Of a stretch of DNA of 64,000 nt, positions 33,865 to 42,364 are shown piece by piece. The position numbers and the translations under genes are program-made. The notes under the pieces are model-generated. The model ran no database searches, was not told where the DNA came from, and was given only the letters and a program-made list of their open reading frames with translations. This stretch comes from JAFNAG01 sp963721405 (GTDB taxonomy: Bacteria > Acidobacteriota > UBA6911). The DNA lies in the NCBI GenBank assembly GCA_963721405.1, contig CAVRJA010000006.1, forward strand, positions 186,001 to 250,000, given 5' to 3'. Positions within the stretch are counted from its first letter, which is position 1. The number at the start of each line of letters is the position of its first letter.

Positions 33865-36641
33865 AGCAATCGTTCCTTTCGTATCGTCAGTCCCCGACGC
33901 CGCCTCATGATTGCTTTCCAGACTTCGATGACTATCAGAATTGTCAGCGACAATCCGATCGATATAGCCAGGTCGCCGAGCGGCATGCTCGCCGTATCGA
34001 AGATGCGCTGCGCCGGAGGCAGGTAGACCACCATCAGTTGCAGGACGACCGTCAGGATGAACGCAAGAACCATCGACCGGTTCTTGAACAGGCCGATCCG
34101 GAAGGGAGACTCTTCCTCGGAGCGCGCTTCCAGCGCCACCGCCAACTGGGTAAAGACCAGGGTAGTGAACAGCACCGTCTGCCAGGCGGGATCGCCCAGG
34201 CGCCACAACTCCCAGGCTGCGCCGATGGAGAGAATGCTCATGACTATGCCGATGCCGATGATGAACTGGGCCATTCCGCGGCCGAATATGCTCTCGGTCG
34301 CGGAGTAGGGCGGCCGGCTCATCACGTTCTTCTCGGCGGGCTCCACGCCCAGGGCCAGGGCAGGCAGTCCGTCCGTCACCAGGTTCATCCACAGAATCTG
34401 CAGCGGCAGCAAGGGCAACGGCATTCCGAGGATCGGCCCCAGGATCATGACGGCAATCTCGCTGGTATTGCAGGTCAACAGGTACTTGATGAAGCGCCGG
34501 ATGTTGTCATAGATGATCCGTCCCTCTTCGACTGCAGCCACAATCGTCGCGAAGTTGTCGTCCAGCAGCACCATGTCGGCCGCGCCTTTCGCCACATCGG
34601 TGCCGGTGATTCCCATCGCCACGCCGATGTCGGCCTTCTTCAAGGCCGGCGCATCGTTCACGCCGTCGCCGGTCATGGCGACGATGTTCTGCTGCTTCTG
34701 GTATGCGTCGATCAGCTTCAGTTTGTGTTCCGGCGAAACCCGGGCAAAGACCGACACATCCCTCGCCATCTCGGCCAACTCGCCGGTGGGCATGCGCTCC
34801 AGCTCCTGGCCGGTCAGGAACCGGTCGTTGTCGGTGATGCCGACCTGTTGTGCGATGTGCCGCGCGGTCAGCGGGTGGTCGCCGGTGATCATCACCGGAC
34901 GGATGCCCGCGTTGCGGCATGCCAGCACAGCCTCGCGCACCTCGGGCCTCGGCGGGTCGATCATGCCGAACATGCCCAACAGGATCAAGTTGCCCTCCAG
35001 GGCCTTCTCGCTGTACTCGTCGGGAGGACGGTCCCAGACGCGCAGGCCTACTCCCAGCACACGCATGCCCCGTGCCGCCATTCGGTCGTGGGCGGCCTTG
35101 ATCCTGGCTCGCCACGTGTCGTCCAGAGACTCGGCCTGGTTTTCCACCCAGACCTGACTGGCGATGGAGATCATGCCGTCGATGGCGCCCTTGGTGAAGG
35201 ACACGTAGGGCGGAACGACCTGAGTGATCCGCCGTTCCCAGACCGGTTTCAGGCTGGCGGGCAACTCGTCCCTCGATTGCGGTGTGCGGTTGAGCGTAGT
35301 CATCCGTTTTCGCGCCGAATCGAACGGAACCTCGGCAACGCGTGGAAAAGCCCTGTCCAGGTCATCCTTCCTGATGCCGGCAAATGCAGCCGCCATCACG
35401 AGCGCTCCCTCGGTCGGATCGCCCACCGCGCGGAAGCGGCCAGGGTGCTTCTCGTCGGGTGAAAGAACGGCGTCATTGCACAACGCGCCTGCCAGCAGCA
35501 GCAGATCCAGAGTCGGCTGGGCGCCGGGAGTCGGGATGGTGTCCGCCGGCACCAGCTCAAAAGCGGCTTCGTCCGCTGCCTGGACCAGGTTGAACGTGTG
35601 GTTGGCGATGTCCAGGGCTGTTACCGTCATGCGGTTGAGGGTCAACGTGCCGGTCTTGTCGGAGCAGATGACCGTGACGGAGCCGAGGGTCTCGACCGCC
35701 GGCAGCTTGCGGATGAGGGCCTTGCGCTTGAGCATGCGCTGTGCGCCCAGCGAGAGGGCAATGGTCACCACCGCGGTCAGGGCTTCCGGCACCGCCGCCA
35801 CAGCCAGGCTTACTGCGGTCAGCAGCAGATCCGCCAGCGCTTCGCCACGCCACAGGCCGAGGACGATGATGACCGCCACCAATGCCAGAGCCGCGTACGC
35901 CAGCGCCTTGCCCAGGCGGTCGAGCCGGCGCTGCAAAGGCGTTCGCTCCTGCTCTACGCCTTGGATCATGGTGGCAATGTGTCCCAGCTCGGTCCGCATG
36001 CCGGTTTCGGTGACCACGAACTCGCCGCGGCCGTAGTTGACGATGGTGCCGCTGTAGAGCATGTTGCGGCGGTCGCCGAGCTGCCGCTCCGTCTCGTAGA
36101 CCAGGCCCGGATCCTTTTCCACCGGCTCCGACTCGCCCGTCAGCGCGGCCTCCTCGACGCGCAGGTTGACGCCCAGGTGCACGCGTCCGTCGGCAGGCAC
36201 GATATTGCCCGTCTCCAGGATCACCACATCGCCCGGCACCAGGGCGGCGACGGAAACCTCACTCACCTGGCCGTCGCGGCGCACCCGCACCTTGGGGACG
36301 GACATGCGCTTGAGGGCGGCCAGGGACTGCTCGGCTTTGTACTCCTGCGTATATCCCAGGATGGCGTTGATCACGACGATGATCAGAATCACTACAGCTT
36401 CGACCCAGTCACCCAGAACAATCGAAATCGCCACCGCAATGAGCAGCAGGATGGTCAGCACTCCGGTCAGCTGCTCACGTATGATCTCCAGCCGGCGCCG
36501 GCCGGCCTTCTCGACCAGCTCATTGGAGCCGTATTGGGCCAGCCGCTGGCGAGCCTCCGTGCCGGACAGCCCCTGGCCTGGATCACTCCCCAGCTGCTGC
36601 AGTACTTCGGCCGCCGACCGTCTGTACCAATCTGTATTCAT
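33861..36641 (-). CDS. Ca2+-transporting-type P-type ATPase (P2A-like)
   Basis: 926 residues, the usual length. Features in order: N-terminal cation-ATPase segment, actuator motif LTGESEPVEKD, membrane motif VPEALTAVVTIAL (PEGLPAV-type site), phosphorylation site CSDKTGTLTLNRM, nucleotide-binding domain, hinge TGDGVNDAPALKKADIG and the C-terminal membrane helices with CNTSEIAV and MNLVTDGLPALALG. These side chains favour Ca2+ (or Mn2+) export, as in SERCA/PMR1 pumps. ATG 36641 follows GCGGAGGCTTG. The last residues (RRGLTIRKERLL) are encoded by a GGGGACTGACGATACG repeat end and the GH2 ribosome site, so the native C-terminus seems to have been replaced. Confidence 0.92.
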   Translation of the reverse strand: MNTDWYRRSAAEVLQQLGSDPGQGLSGTEARQRLAQYGSNELVEKAGRRRLEIIREQLTGVLTILLLIAVAISIVLGDWVEAVVILIIVVINAILGYTQEYKAEQSLAALKRMSVPKVRVRRDGQVSEVSVAALVPGDVVILETGNIVPADGRVHLGVNLRVEEAALTGESEPVEKDPGLVYETERQLGDRRNMLYSGTIVNYGRGEFVVTETGMRTELGHIATMIQGVEQERTPLQRRLDRLGKALAYAALALVAVIIVLGLWRGEALADLLLTAVSLAVAAVPEALTAVVTIALSLGAQRMLKRKALIRKLPAVETLGSVTVICSDKTGTLTLNRMTVTALDIANHTFNLVQAADEAAFELVPADTIPTPGAQPTLDLLLLAGALCNDAVLSPDEKHPGRFRAVGDPTEGALVMAAAFAGIRKDDLDRAFPRVAEVPFDSARKRMTTLNRTPQSRDELPASLKPVWERRITQVVPPYVSFTKGAIDGMISIASQVWVENQAESLDDTWRARIKAAHDRMAARGMRVLGVGLRVWDRPPDEYSEKALEGNLILLGMFGMIDPPRPEVREAVLACRNAGIRPVMITGDHPLTARHIAQQVGITDNDRFLTGQELERMPTGELAEMARDVSVFARVSPEHKLKLIDAYQKQQNIVAMTGDGVNDAPALKKADIGVAMGITGTDVAKGAADMVLLDDNFATIVAAVEEGRIIYDNIRRFIKYLLTCNTSEIAVMILGPILGMPLPLLPLQILWMNLVTDGLPALALGVEPAEKNVMSRPPYSATESIFGRGMAQFIIGIGIVMSILSIGAAWELWRLGDPAWQTVLFTTLVFTQLAVALEARSEEESPFRIGLFKNRSMVLAFILTVVLQLMVVYLPPAQRIFDTASMPLGDLAISIGLSLTILIVIEVWKAIMRRRRGLTIRKERLL
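33880..33895. repeat. GGGGACTGACG terminus at the ATPase/GH2 junction (inverted)
   Basis: CGTATCGTCAGTCCCC is the reverse complement of GGGGACTGACGATACG. It lies 16 bases upstream of the GH2 start codon and within the final codons of the ATPase. It is in inverted orientation to the terminus at 30966. Confidence 0.75.
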
Positions 36642-36716
36642 CAAGCCTCCGCTTGCGACCTTGCCGTCCAATTCCGGTATGAGACTACGATCTAAGCATT
36701 CATGCAAGTTTAAACC

Positions 36717-36982
36717 GGGGACTGACGACGGCAATTGTTGAAAGTGCTCGAGAAAGATCAGTTCAGAGGCCTTCAAAGCAGGGTTGGAGCCAAAAAACCG
36801 GGCCGTATTTTGGGTTTAAGGCTTTCCTGCCTTTGCCCATCCGCGAAAAAAACCTCATCGAATTTTCGGTTTGGGGCCTTAAAATCAAAGAATGGGCTCG
36901 TTTCTTGGCTGTAAGCGATGGTTTTTGGCCTCGAAACAGCGGGATATCACTTGAACTCAAAGAGATAACGTCGTCAGTCCCA
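36717..36982. mobile_element. Complete 266-bp GGGGACTGACGACG element
   Basis: Left end GGGGACTGACGACG (36717-36730); right end CGTCGTCAGTCCC (36969-36981). Like the 25910 copy it has AGGCCTT near the left end and internal A/T-rich inverted words (TTTAAGGC and GCCTTAAAATC). No coding sequence. It fills nearly all of the ATPase-acylase intergenic region, so it may contribute the promoters of both divergent genes. Confidence 0.85.
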
Positions 36983-37001
36983 GTAAATATAGGGAGAGTT
37001 T

Positions 37002-39173
37002 ATGAAGAAGGTGGTTTTCATTCTTGTGGCAGCTGCTTCTTTTGCGTTTCAGGGAGTCAAAGGGCCGGATGTTGCGCGCTGGGATCGGCTGGCCCAGAAT
37101 GTCACCATCATCCGCGACGAATGGGGAATCGCGCACGTCTACGGAAAGACGGACGCCGACGCCGTCTTCGGCGCCGTGTACGCACAGGCCGAGGACGACT
37201 TCAACCGCGTCGAGACCAACTACATCAACGCGATGGGGCGCCTGGCGGAGGCCGAAGGGGAGTCCAGGATCTACCAGGACCTGCGCATGAAGCTATTCAT
37301 CGATCCCGAGTTCCTGAAGAAGCAGTACGCGGCGAGTCCGGCGTGGCTGCAGGCGCTGATGAACGCGTTCGCCGACGGCCTCAACTACTACCTCGCCAAA
37401 CACCCCGAGGTGAAGCCGCGCGTCATCACGCGGTTCGAGCCCTGGATGGCGCTGTCCTTCACGGAAGGGAGCATCGGCGGCGAGATCTCGAGGGTGAACG
37501 TCAACCAGCTTCAGTCGTTCTACGGCAAGGCTCCCGGAACCAGTCCCCCCATTGAGGACGAGAGCGTCGAAGCCGAGCCCGGCGGATCGAACGGCGCCGC
37601 CGTCGCCCCTTCGAATACCACAGCGCACCGCGCCCTGCTGCTGATCAATCCTCACACCTCCTTCTTCTTCCGGTCCGAACTGCAGATGACCAGCGACGAG
37701 GGGCTGAACGCCTACGGCGCCGTGACGTGGGGCCAGTTTTTCATCTACCAGGGATTCAACGACCGCACCGGCTGGATGCACACTTCCAGCGCGGTGGACA
37801 ACGCCGACGAATATCTCGAAACTGTGGAGCAGAAGGGCGGCCGCTTCTACTACAAGTACGGCAACGAAGAGCGGCCGGTAACATCATCCGAAATCTCGGT
37901 CCCCTACAAAACCGGCAACGGGATGGCTGAAAAGAAGTTCACAGTCTATCGCACCCATCACGGGCCCGTCGTCCGCGAGCAGAACGGCAAGTGGGTGAGC
38001 ATCAGCCTGATGCAGGCGCCCGTGAAGGCGCTGATCCAGTCCTACACGCGCACCAAGGCGAAAGACTACAAGGCGTTCCGCCAGACAATGGAACTGCACA
38101 CCAACTCGTCGAACAACACGATTTACGCCGACGCCGACGGCAACATCGCCTACTTCCACGGCAACTTCATTCCCAGGCGCGACGCAAGCTTCGACTGGAC
38201 CAGGCCGGTCGACGGCAGCACGCCGGCGACCGAGTGGCGCGGCCTTCTTTCGGTCGACGAGACGCCGCACCTGCTGAACCCGCCGAGCGGGTGGCTCTAC
38301 AACACCAACAACTGGCCGTGGTCGGCCGCCGGGCCGAGCAGTCCCAAGAAGGCAGACTACCCCGCATACGTCGACAACGGCGGCGAATCCGCCCGCGGTC
38401 TCCACGCCATCCGTGTCCTCCAGAACAAGAAGGACTTCACTCTCGACTCGCTCATCTCCGCGGCCTACGACAGCTACCTCACCTGGTTCGAGAAGCCGAT
38501 GCCCGCGCTGATCAAAGCCTGGGACGGCACCCTGCCCTCAGATCCGCTGAAAGACAAGCTGGCCGAGCAGATCAAACTCCTGCGGGCCTGGGACCTCCGG
38601 TGGGACGTCGCCTCCGTGCCCACGTCCCTCGCCGTGTTCTGGGGCGACGACGTCCAGCGGCGCGTCGGCCAGTCGGCGCGCCAGGCCGGCATGCAGGCGC
38701 CCGATTACATCGGCAGCGGCAGTGTGCCGGCTGACGCGCTTCTCCAGTCGCTAGCAGCTGCGTCCGACAGGCTCACGGCCGACTTCGGTACCTGGAAGAC
38801 GCCGTGGGGCGAGATCAATCGATTCCAGCGGCTCACCGGCGACATCGTTCAACCGTTCAACGACTCGGGGCCGAGCATCCCCGTCGGGTTCACCTCGGCG
38901 TCGTGGGGCTCGCTCGCCTCATTCGGCGCCCGCGCCTACACCGGGACGAAGAAATGGTATGGCACCAGCGGGAACAGTTTCGTCGCCGTCGTCGAATTCG
39001 GCAAAACCGTCAGGGCCAGGGCAGTGAGCGCCGGCGGCGAAAGCGGAAATCCCGCTTCGCCGCACTTTAACGACCAGGCGAAGCGATACTGCACCGGCGA
39101 CCTGAGGGAAGTGTATTTCTACCGCACCCAACTCAAAGGCCACACCGAGCGTGAGTACCATCCGGGAAATTGA
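37002..39173 (+). CDS. Penicillin-acylase family (S45) Ntn-hydrolase
   Basis: 723 residues, a secreted precursor (signal peptide KKVVFILVAAASFAFQG). The family layout is alpha chain, spacer, then the beta chain beginning with the autocatalytic nucleophile Ser196 in EPGGSNGAAVAPSNT; downstream INPHTSFFFRSEL and NTNNWPW fit the acylase fold. Members hydrolyse amides such as beta-lactams or acyl-homoserine lactones; the substrate here cannot be told. ATG 37002 follows GGGAGAGTTT. Its 5' region abuts the 36717-36982 element, which may carry its promoter. The GH127 gene follows 48 bases downstream and may be co-transcribed. Confidence 0.92.
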   Translation: MKKVVFILVAAASFAFQGVKGPDVARWDRLAQNVTIIRDEWGIAHVYGKTDADAVFGAVYAQAEDDFNRVETNYINAMGRLAEAEGESRIYQDLRMKLFIDPEFLKKQYAASPAWLQALMNAFADGLNYYLAKHPEVKPRVITRFEPWMALSFTEGSIGGEISRVNVNQLQSFYGKAPGTSPPIEDESVEAEPGGSNGAAVAPSNTTAHRALLLINPHTSFFFRSELQMTSDEGLNAYGAVTWGQFFIYQGFNDRTGWMHTSSAVDNADEYLETVEQKGGRFYYKYGNEERPVTSSEISVPYKTGNGMAEKKFTVYRTHHGPVVREQNGKWVSISLMQAPVKALIQSYTRTKAKDYKAFRQTMELHTNSSNNTIYADADGNIAYFHGNFIPRRDASFDWTRPVDGSTPATEWRGLLSVDETPHLLNPPSGWLYNTNNWPWSAAGPSSPKKADYPAYVDNGGESARGLHAIRVLQNKKDFTLDSLISAAYDSYLTWFEKPMPALIKAWDGTLPSDPLKDKLAEQIKLLRAWDLRWDVASVPTSLAVFWGDDVQRRVGQSARQAGMQAPDYIGSGSVPADALLQSLAAASDRLTADFGTWKTPWGEINRFQRLTGDIVQPFNDSGPSIPVGFTSASWGSLASFGARAYTGTKKWYGTSGNSFVAVVEFGKTVRARAVSAGGESGNPASPHFNDQAKRYCTGDLREVYFYRTQLKGHTEREYHPGN

Positions 39174-39221
39174 GAGACCCGGGTTGCGGGAGTGAAGGGG
39201 AAGGCAGGACAAGGGATAGTC

Positions 39222-41573
39222 ATGAACGACAAAATGCCTCGTCGGGAATTTTTGAGGACGGGTACTGCTGCTGCCGGCGTGCTGGCCGCGGCTGGACGGA
39301 GGGCGGCAGCCGGGGACGCCTCCGGTAGCCAGGCCGGAATCAGCCTGTCGGGAACAGCGTATACGCCCAACCAGGATTACCCCAGGCAAGCCAAACCCTT
39401 CTCAGAAATCACGCTCAACGACAATTTCTGGAAACCGAAAATCAGGACGAATGCCGAAATAACGATCCCCTTCGAATTCCGGAAGGCGGCGGAAAGCCGG
39501 AGACCGGTCGGCAACAACATCCTGGAGGCGGCGATTTACTCGCTTCGGTCGCACCCTGACGCCGGACTGCAGAGCCAGGTCGATACCCGCATCCGGGAAA
39601 TCAAGTCGACGCAGGAAGGGAAGCCGGCCAACAGTAACGGGCTCTTCGAAGTTGCCGCAGCCTGGTATGCGGTCACGGGGAAAAGAGACCTGTTGGACGT
39701 CGCCATCAAATCCGCCGACCTGATCTACAACGCGCTCAAATCGGCGCCTCCCCGGTTTTCCGGGGGCGAGCGCGACGCGATCAACTGCGTGCAGCTGTAC
39801 CGCGCCACCCACGAAAAGAAGCACCTGGATCTGGCCAAGTATTATCTCGACATCCGCGGCCTGGAAAGCTCGGTGAACCGGAGCCGGCACAATCAATCCT
39901 ATAAACCGGTCCTGGAGCAGAGCGAGGCGGTCGGCCACGCCGTGAACGACGCTTCCCTGATGGTGTCCCTGGCGGATGTCGGCGTCCTTACCGGGATCCG
40001 GGATTACTTCGATGCGGCGCAGCGCATCTGGCTCGATGCCGTGGGCGCCAAATATTACATTACCGGCGGCATCGGCTCGACCGGGAACGAGGGATTCGGG
40101 AAGCCGTATTCGCTCCCCAACATCTCCGCCTACAGCGAAAGCTGCGCCGCATTCATGTTCGCGACCTTCAATCACAGGATGTTCCTGGCCACAGGCGACG
40201 GCAAGTACATCGATGTGCTGGAGCGCACGATCTACAACAATGCTCTGTCCGCGGTGTCCGCATCGGGAAACCGGTTCTTCTATGTGAACCGGCTGGCCAG
40301 CGCCGGGGATGGACGCGACCTTCGATGGGAAAAGGCTTCCCTGGAATGCTGTCCGCCCAATCTCGTCCGGTTCCTGGCGTCCATGCCCGGTTACATTTAC
40401 GCCCAGGGCAATGAGGAAATCTACGTGAACCTGTACGCGTCCAGCGAGGCGGCCTTCAGGATCGGCGGGAAAGGAGTGTCCCTGTCGGTGCAATCGGAAA
40501 TGCCCTGGGGTGGGAAAGCCAAAATCACCATCTCAGCCGAACAGGCGACAGAGGCAGAGATCCGGTTGAGGATCCCTGGGTGGGCGAGAAATCACCCCGT
40601 ACCGGAAAGCCTGTATTCGTACCTGGACCGCGGTGATACACAGACGCGGATCTCAGTAAACGGCGGGAATGTCGCGGGCGCCGCCGACAAATCCGGGTAT
40701 GTTTCCCTCAAGCGGACCTGGAAGAACGGGGATGTCATCGAAATCGAGTTCCCTCTCGAAGTCAGGAAGGTGGTTGCCGATCCGAAAGTGCGGGAAGATC
40801 GCGGCAGAATGGCCGTGGAGAGAGGGCCCGTCGTGTACTGTTCGGAGTGGCCCGATTGTGAAGGGGGGCGTGCGCTCGGATTGCTGTTCGATCCGCAAAG
40901 CGAGCTGGCGGCTTCCTTCGACCCGCAGTTTTATGGCGGCGTGTCCATGATCACCGGAAAAGCGAAAAACATCAGCAACCCGCTTTCCGAACCCAGGCCG
41001 GTGAAGCTCATCCCGTATTACTTGTGGGCCAACCGCGGCGCCGGGGAAATGAGCGTCTGGCTGTCAAAAGCGGAATATGCCCTTGGCGACACCGGTCCGG
41101 CGGGCGGCCTGATCTTCCACATCAACCCGAATTATGCCAAAGACGGCTGGCGATACCTGGAGGCCGCGCCATTCGATCAGAGCGCGGGCGCAAAATGGGG
41201 CTGTTTCCGGACATTGATACCGGGTGCGCGCGGCAGCGCCATCGGCGCCGGCAGGCAGAACACTGCCGACATCCTGGCTGCCTGCAAGACTCCCGGTTCG
41301 GCAGCCGAGTTGTGCGCGAATTTCAGTTTGAATAGCGTCGGCGGCTGGTTTCTGCCGTCGGTGGATGAATTGACCCAGATGTACGTCAACCTGAAGCTCG
41401 CCGGGATCGGCGAGTTCGGCAGCAGCGACATCGCCGACAACTATTGCTACTGGTCGTCCACCCAGCGAACGGCGGACATGGCGAATCACCTGGACTTTGC
41501 CGACAACGCCCGCAGGCAGCACTACGACGACAAAGATTTCCCCCGCCGTGTGCGCGCCGTGCGTGCGTTCTAG
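39222..41573 (+). CDS. GH127-type beta-L-arabinofuranosidase with C-terminal DUF1566-like domain
   Basis: 783 residues. A twin-arginine signal (PRREFLRTGTAAAG) implies folded export. The (alpha/alpha)6 catalytic region has the GH127 zinc-site pattern, E306-x-C308 (YSESCAAF) and C376-C377 (LECCPPNLVR), the second cysteine pair including the catalytic nucleophile in the bifidobacterial enzyme HypBA1. After about residue 620 a different module follows: GGLIFHINPNYAKDGWRYLE, GGWFLPSVDELTQMY and YWSSTQ, the pattern of DUF1566/Lcl C-terminal domains. That combination is unusual to me. It should act on arabinose-containing glycans outside the cytoplasm. Confidence 0.88.
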   Translation: MNDKMPRREFLRTGTAAAGVLAAAGRRAAAGDASGSQAGISLSGTAYTPNQDYPRQAKPFSEITLNDNFWKPKIRTNAEITIPFEFRKAAESRRPVGNNILEAAIYSLRSHPDAGLQSQVDTRIREIKSTQEGKPANSNGLFEVAAAWYAVTGKRDLLDVAIKSADLIYNALKSAPPRFSGGERDAINCVQLYRATHEKKHLDLAKYYLDIRGLESSVNRSRHNQSYKPVLEQSEAVGHAVNDASLMVSLADVGVLTGIRDYFDAAQRIWLDAVGAKYYITGGIGSTGNEGFGKPYSLPNISAYSESCAAFMFATFNHRMFLATGDGKYIDVLERTIYNNALSAVSASGNRFFYVNRLASAGDGRDLRWEKASLECCPPNLVRFLASMPGYIYAQGNEEIYVNLYASSEAAFRIGGKGVSLSVQSEMPWGGKAKITISAEQATEAEIRLRIPGWARNHPVPESLYSYLDRGDTQTRISVNGGNVAGAADKSGYVSLKRTWKNGDVIEIEFPLEVRKVVADPKVREDRGRMAVERGPVVYCSEWPDCEGGRALGLLFDPQSELAASFDPQFYGGVSMITGKAKNISNPLSEPRPVKLIPYYLWANRGAGEMSVWLSKAEYALGDTGPAGGLIFHINPNYAKDGWRYLEAAPFDQSAGAKWGCFRTLIPGARGSAIGAGRQNTADILAACKTPGSAAELCANFSLNSVGGWFLPSVDELTQMYVNLKLAGIGEFGSSDIADNYCYWSSTQRTADMANHLDFADNARRQHYDDKDFPRRVRAVRAF

Positions 41574-41576
41574 GAC

Positions 41577-41628
41577 GGGCTTCAGACTTTAGACATTAAA
41601 CTTTAGACCTCAGACTTCAGACTTCATG
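41577..41628. repeat. CAGACTTTAGAC-type short tandem repeat
   Basis: CTTCAGACTTTAGACATT, AAACTTTAGACCT and CAGACTTCAGACTTC occur in a row; it is the complement of the repeat at 3881-3913. The rest of the gap to 41774 contains nothing I can support. Confidence 0.5.
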
Positions 41629-41774
41629 CCCAAAAGGTTTGAGATCGCGATTGGGGGAAGCAAAATCGGCCAGGAGTCGAAGTCAGGAGTCAGCATGAAA
41701 GACGGGCGATTGTGAATCGACTTCGAACGTCGTCACCACCCTATCGCTATCTTAGAAGCACTTTACCTTGATTT

Positions 41775-42325
41775 CATGTGGGGACGGGCTTCAGCCCTTA
41801 GGCGCTAAGTTAACTACCACATCTGCGTGGACCTGGACCTGGACTTGGACCTGGACCTGGACCTGGACTTAGACCATGCTGCCGTCCGTGAACTTTCGTA
41901 AGTTGGACGTTTCTCAGACCGCAGTTCGTTTCTTGCCACTCGCAGCTGCAATTGCTGACAGTCTGCCACCACGATATGCAGCCATGGCGGAACAGCTCCG
42001 TCGCGCATCCCTTTCCATTCCGCTGAATATCGCCGAAGGATCAGGAAAAAGCAGTGGCCCGGATCAGCGTCGCTTTTGCACAATTGCCCGAGGCAGTGCC
42101 ATGGAATGTGCGGCAATCATTGATGCCTGCTGCACTCTGACGCTCATCGAACAGCCACGAGCCCAGGAAGCCGACCAACTCCTTCTCTCAGCGGTCAGGA
42201 TGCTGTCGAAGATGTGTCCGACATAGGAAGATCCCAGGCCAGGTCCACGTCCAGGTCTAGGTCCAAGTCCGCCTTCAGTTGGCGACTTATCTTAGCGCTT
42301 ATGGGCTGATGCCCGTCCCCACATG
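41775..42325. mobile_element. 551-bp cassette with long terminal inverted repeats carrying a four-helix-bundle gene
   Basis: The ends are about 41-base imperfect inverted repeats: left CATGTGGGGACGGGCTTCAG then CCCTTAGGCGCTAAGTTAACT (to 41815); right CGACTTATCTTAGCGCTTAT then GGGCTGATGCCCGTCCCCACATG (to 42325). Inside them are inverted arrays of GGACCT units (41829-41870) and AGGTCC units (42234-42270). The only gene inside is the four-helix-bundle protein. Two shorter elements (51301-51519, 60336-60463) have the same CATGTGG/GGGCTTCAGCCC termini but no gene. Confidence 0.8.
41876..42226 (+). CDS. Four-helix-bundle protein (S23 / 23S rRNA intervening-sequence family, Avd-like)
   Basis: 116 residues. 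The family hallmark AEQLRRASLSIPLNIAEGSG (residues 38-57) is followed by SSGPDQRRFCTIARGSAMEC and EAIL-type helix 3. This family was first seen in proteins encoded by insertions in 23S rRNA genes and is structurally related to Avd of diversity-generating retroelements; Avd-like members bind nucleic acid. The gene lacks a clear Shine-Dalgarno site; the ATG follows directly on the GGACCT tandem array. It lies alone inside an element with terminal inverted repeats, which suggests a role for the protein in that element. Confidence 0.85.
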   Translation: MLPSVNFRKLDVSQTAVRFLPLAAAIADSLPPRYAAMAEQLRRASLSIPLNIAEGSGKSSGPDQRRFCTIARGSAMECAAIIDACCTLTLIEQPRAQEADQLLLSAVRMLSKMCPT

Positions 42326-42364
42326 TCTGAACGTCGGATTAAGGCCCGCGCTGCCTCGTGACGG

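Noticed and set aside
34038..35462. 474-codon plus-strand frame opposite the P-type ATPase
   Set aside because: Antisense shadow of a conserved ATPase; His/Gln/Arg-rich composition without domains.
41829..41870. GGACCT tandem array considered as a CRISPR-like repeat
   Set aside because: Units are six bases with no spacers, and a complementary array lies at the other end of the element; it is a simple tandem repeat.
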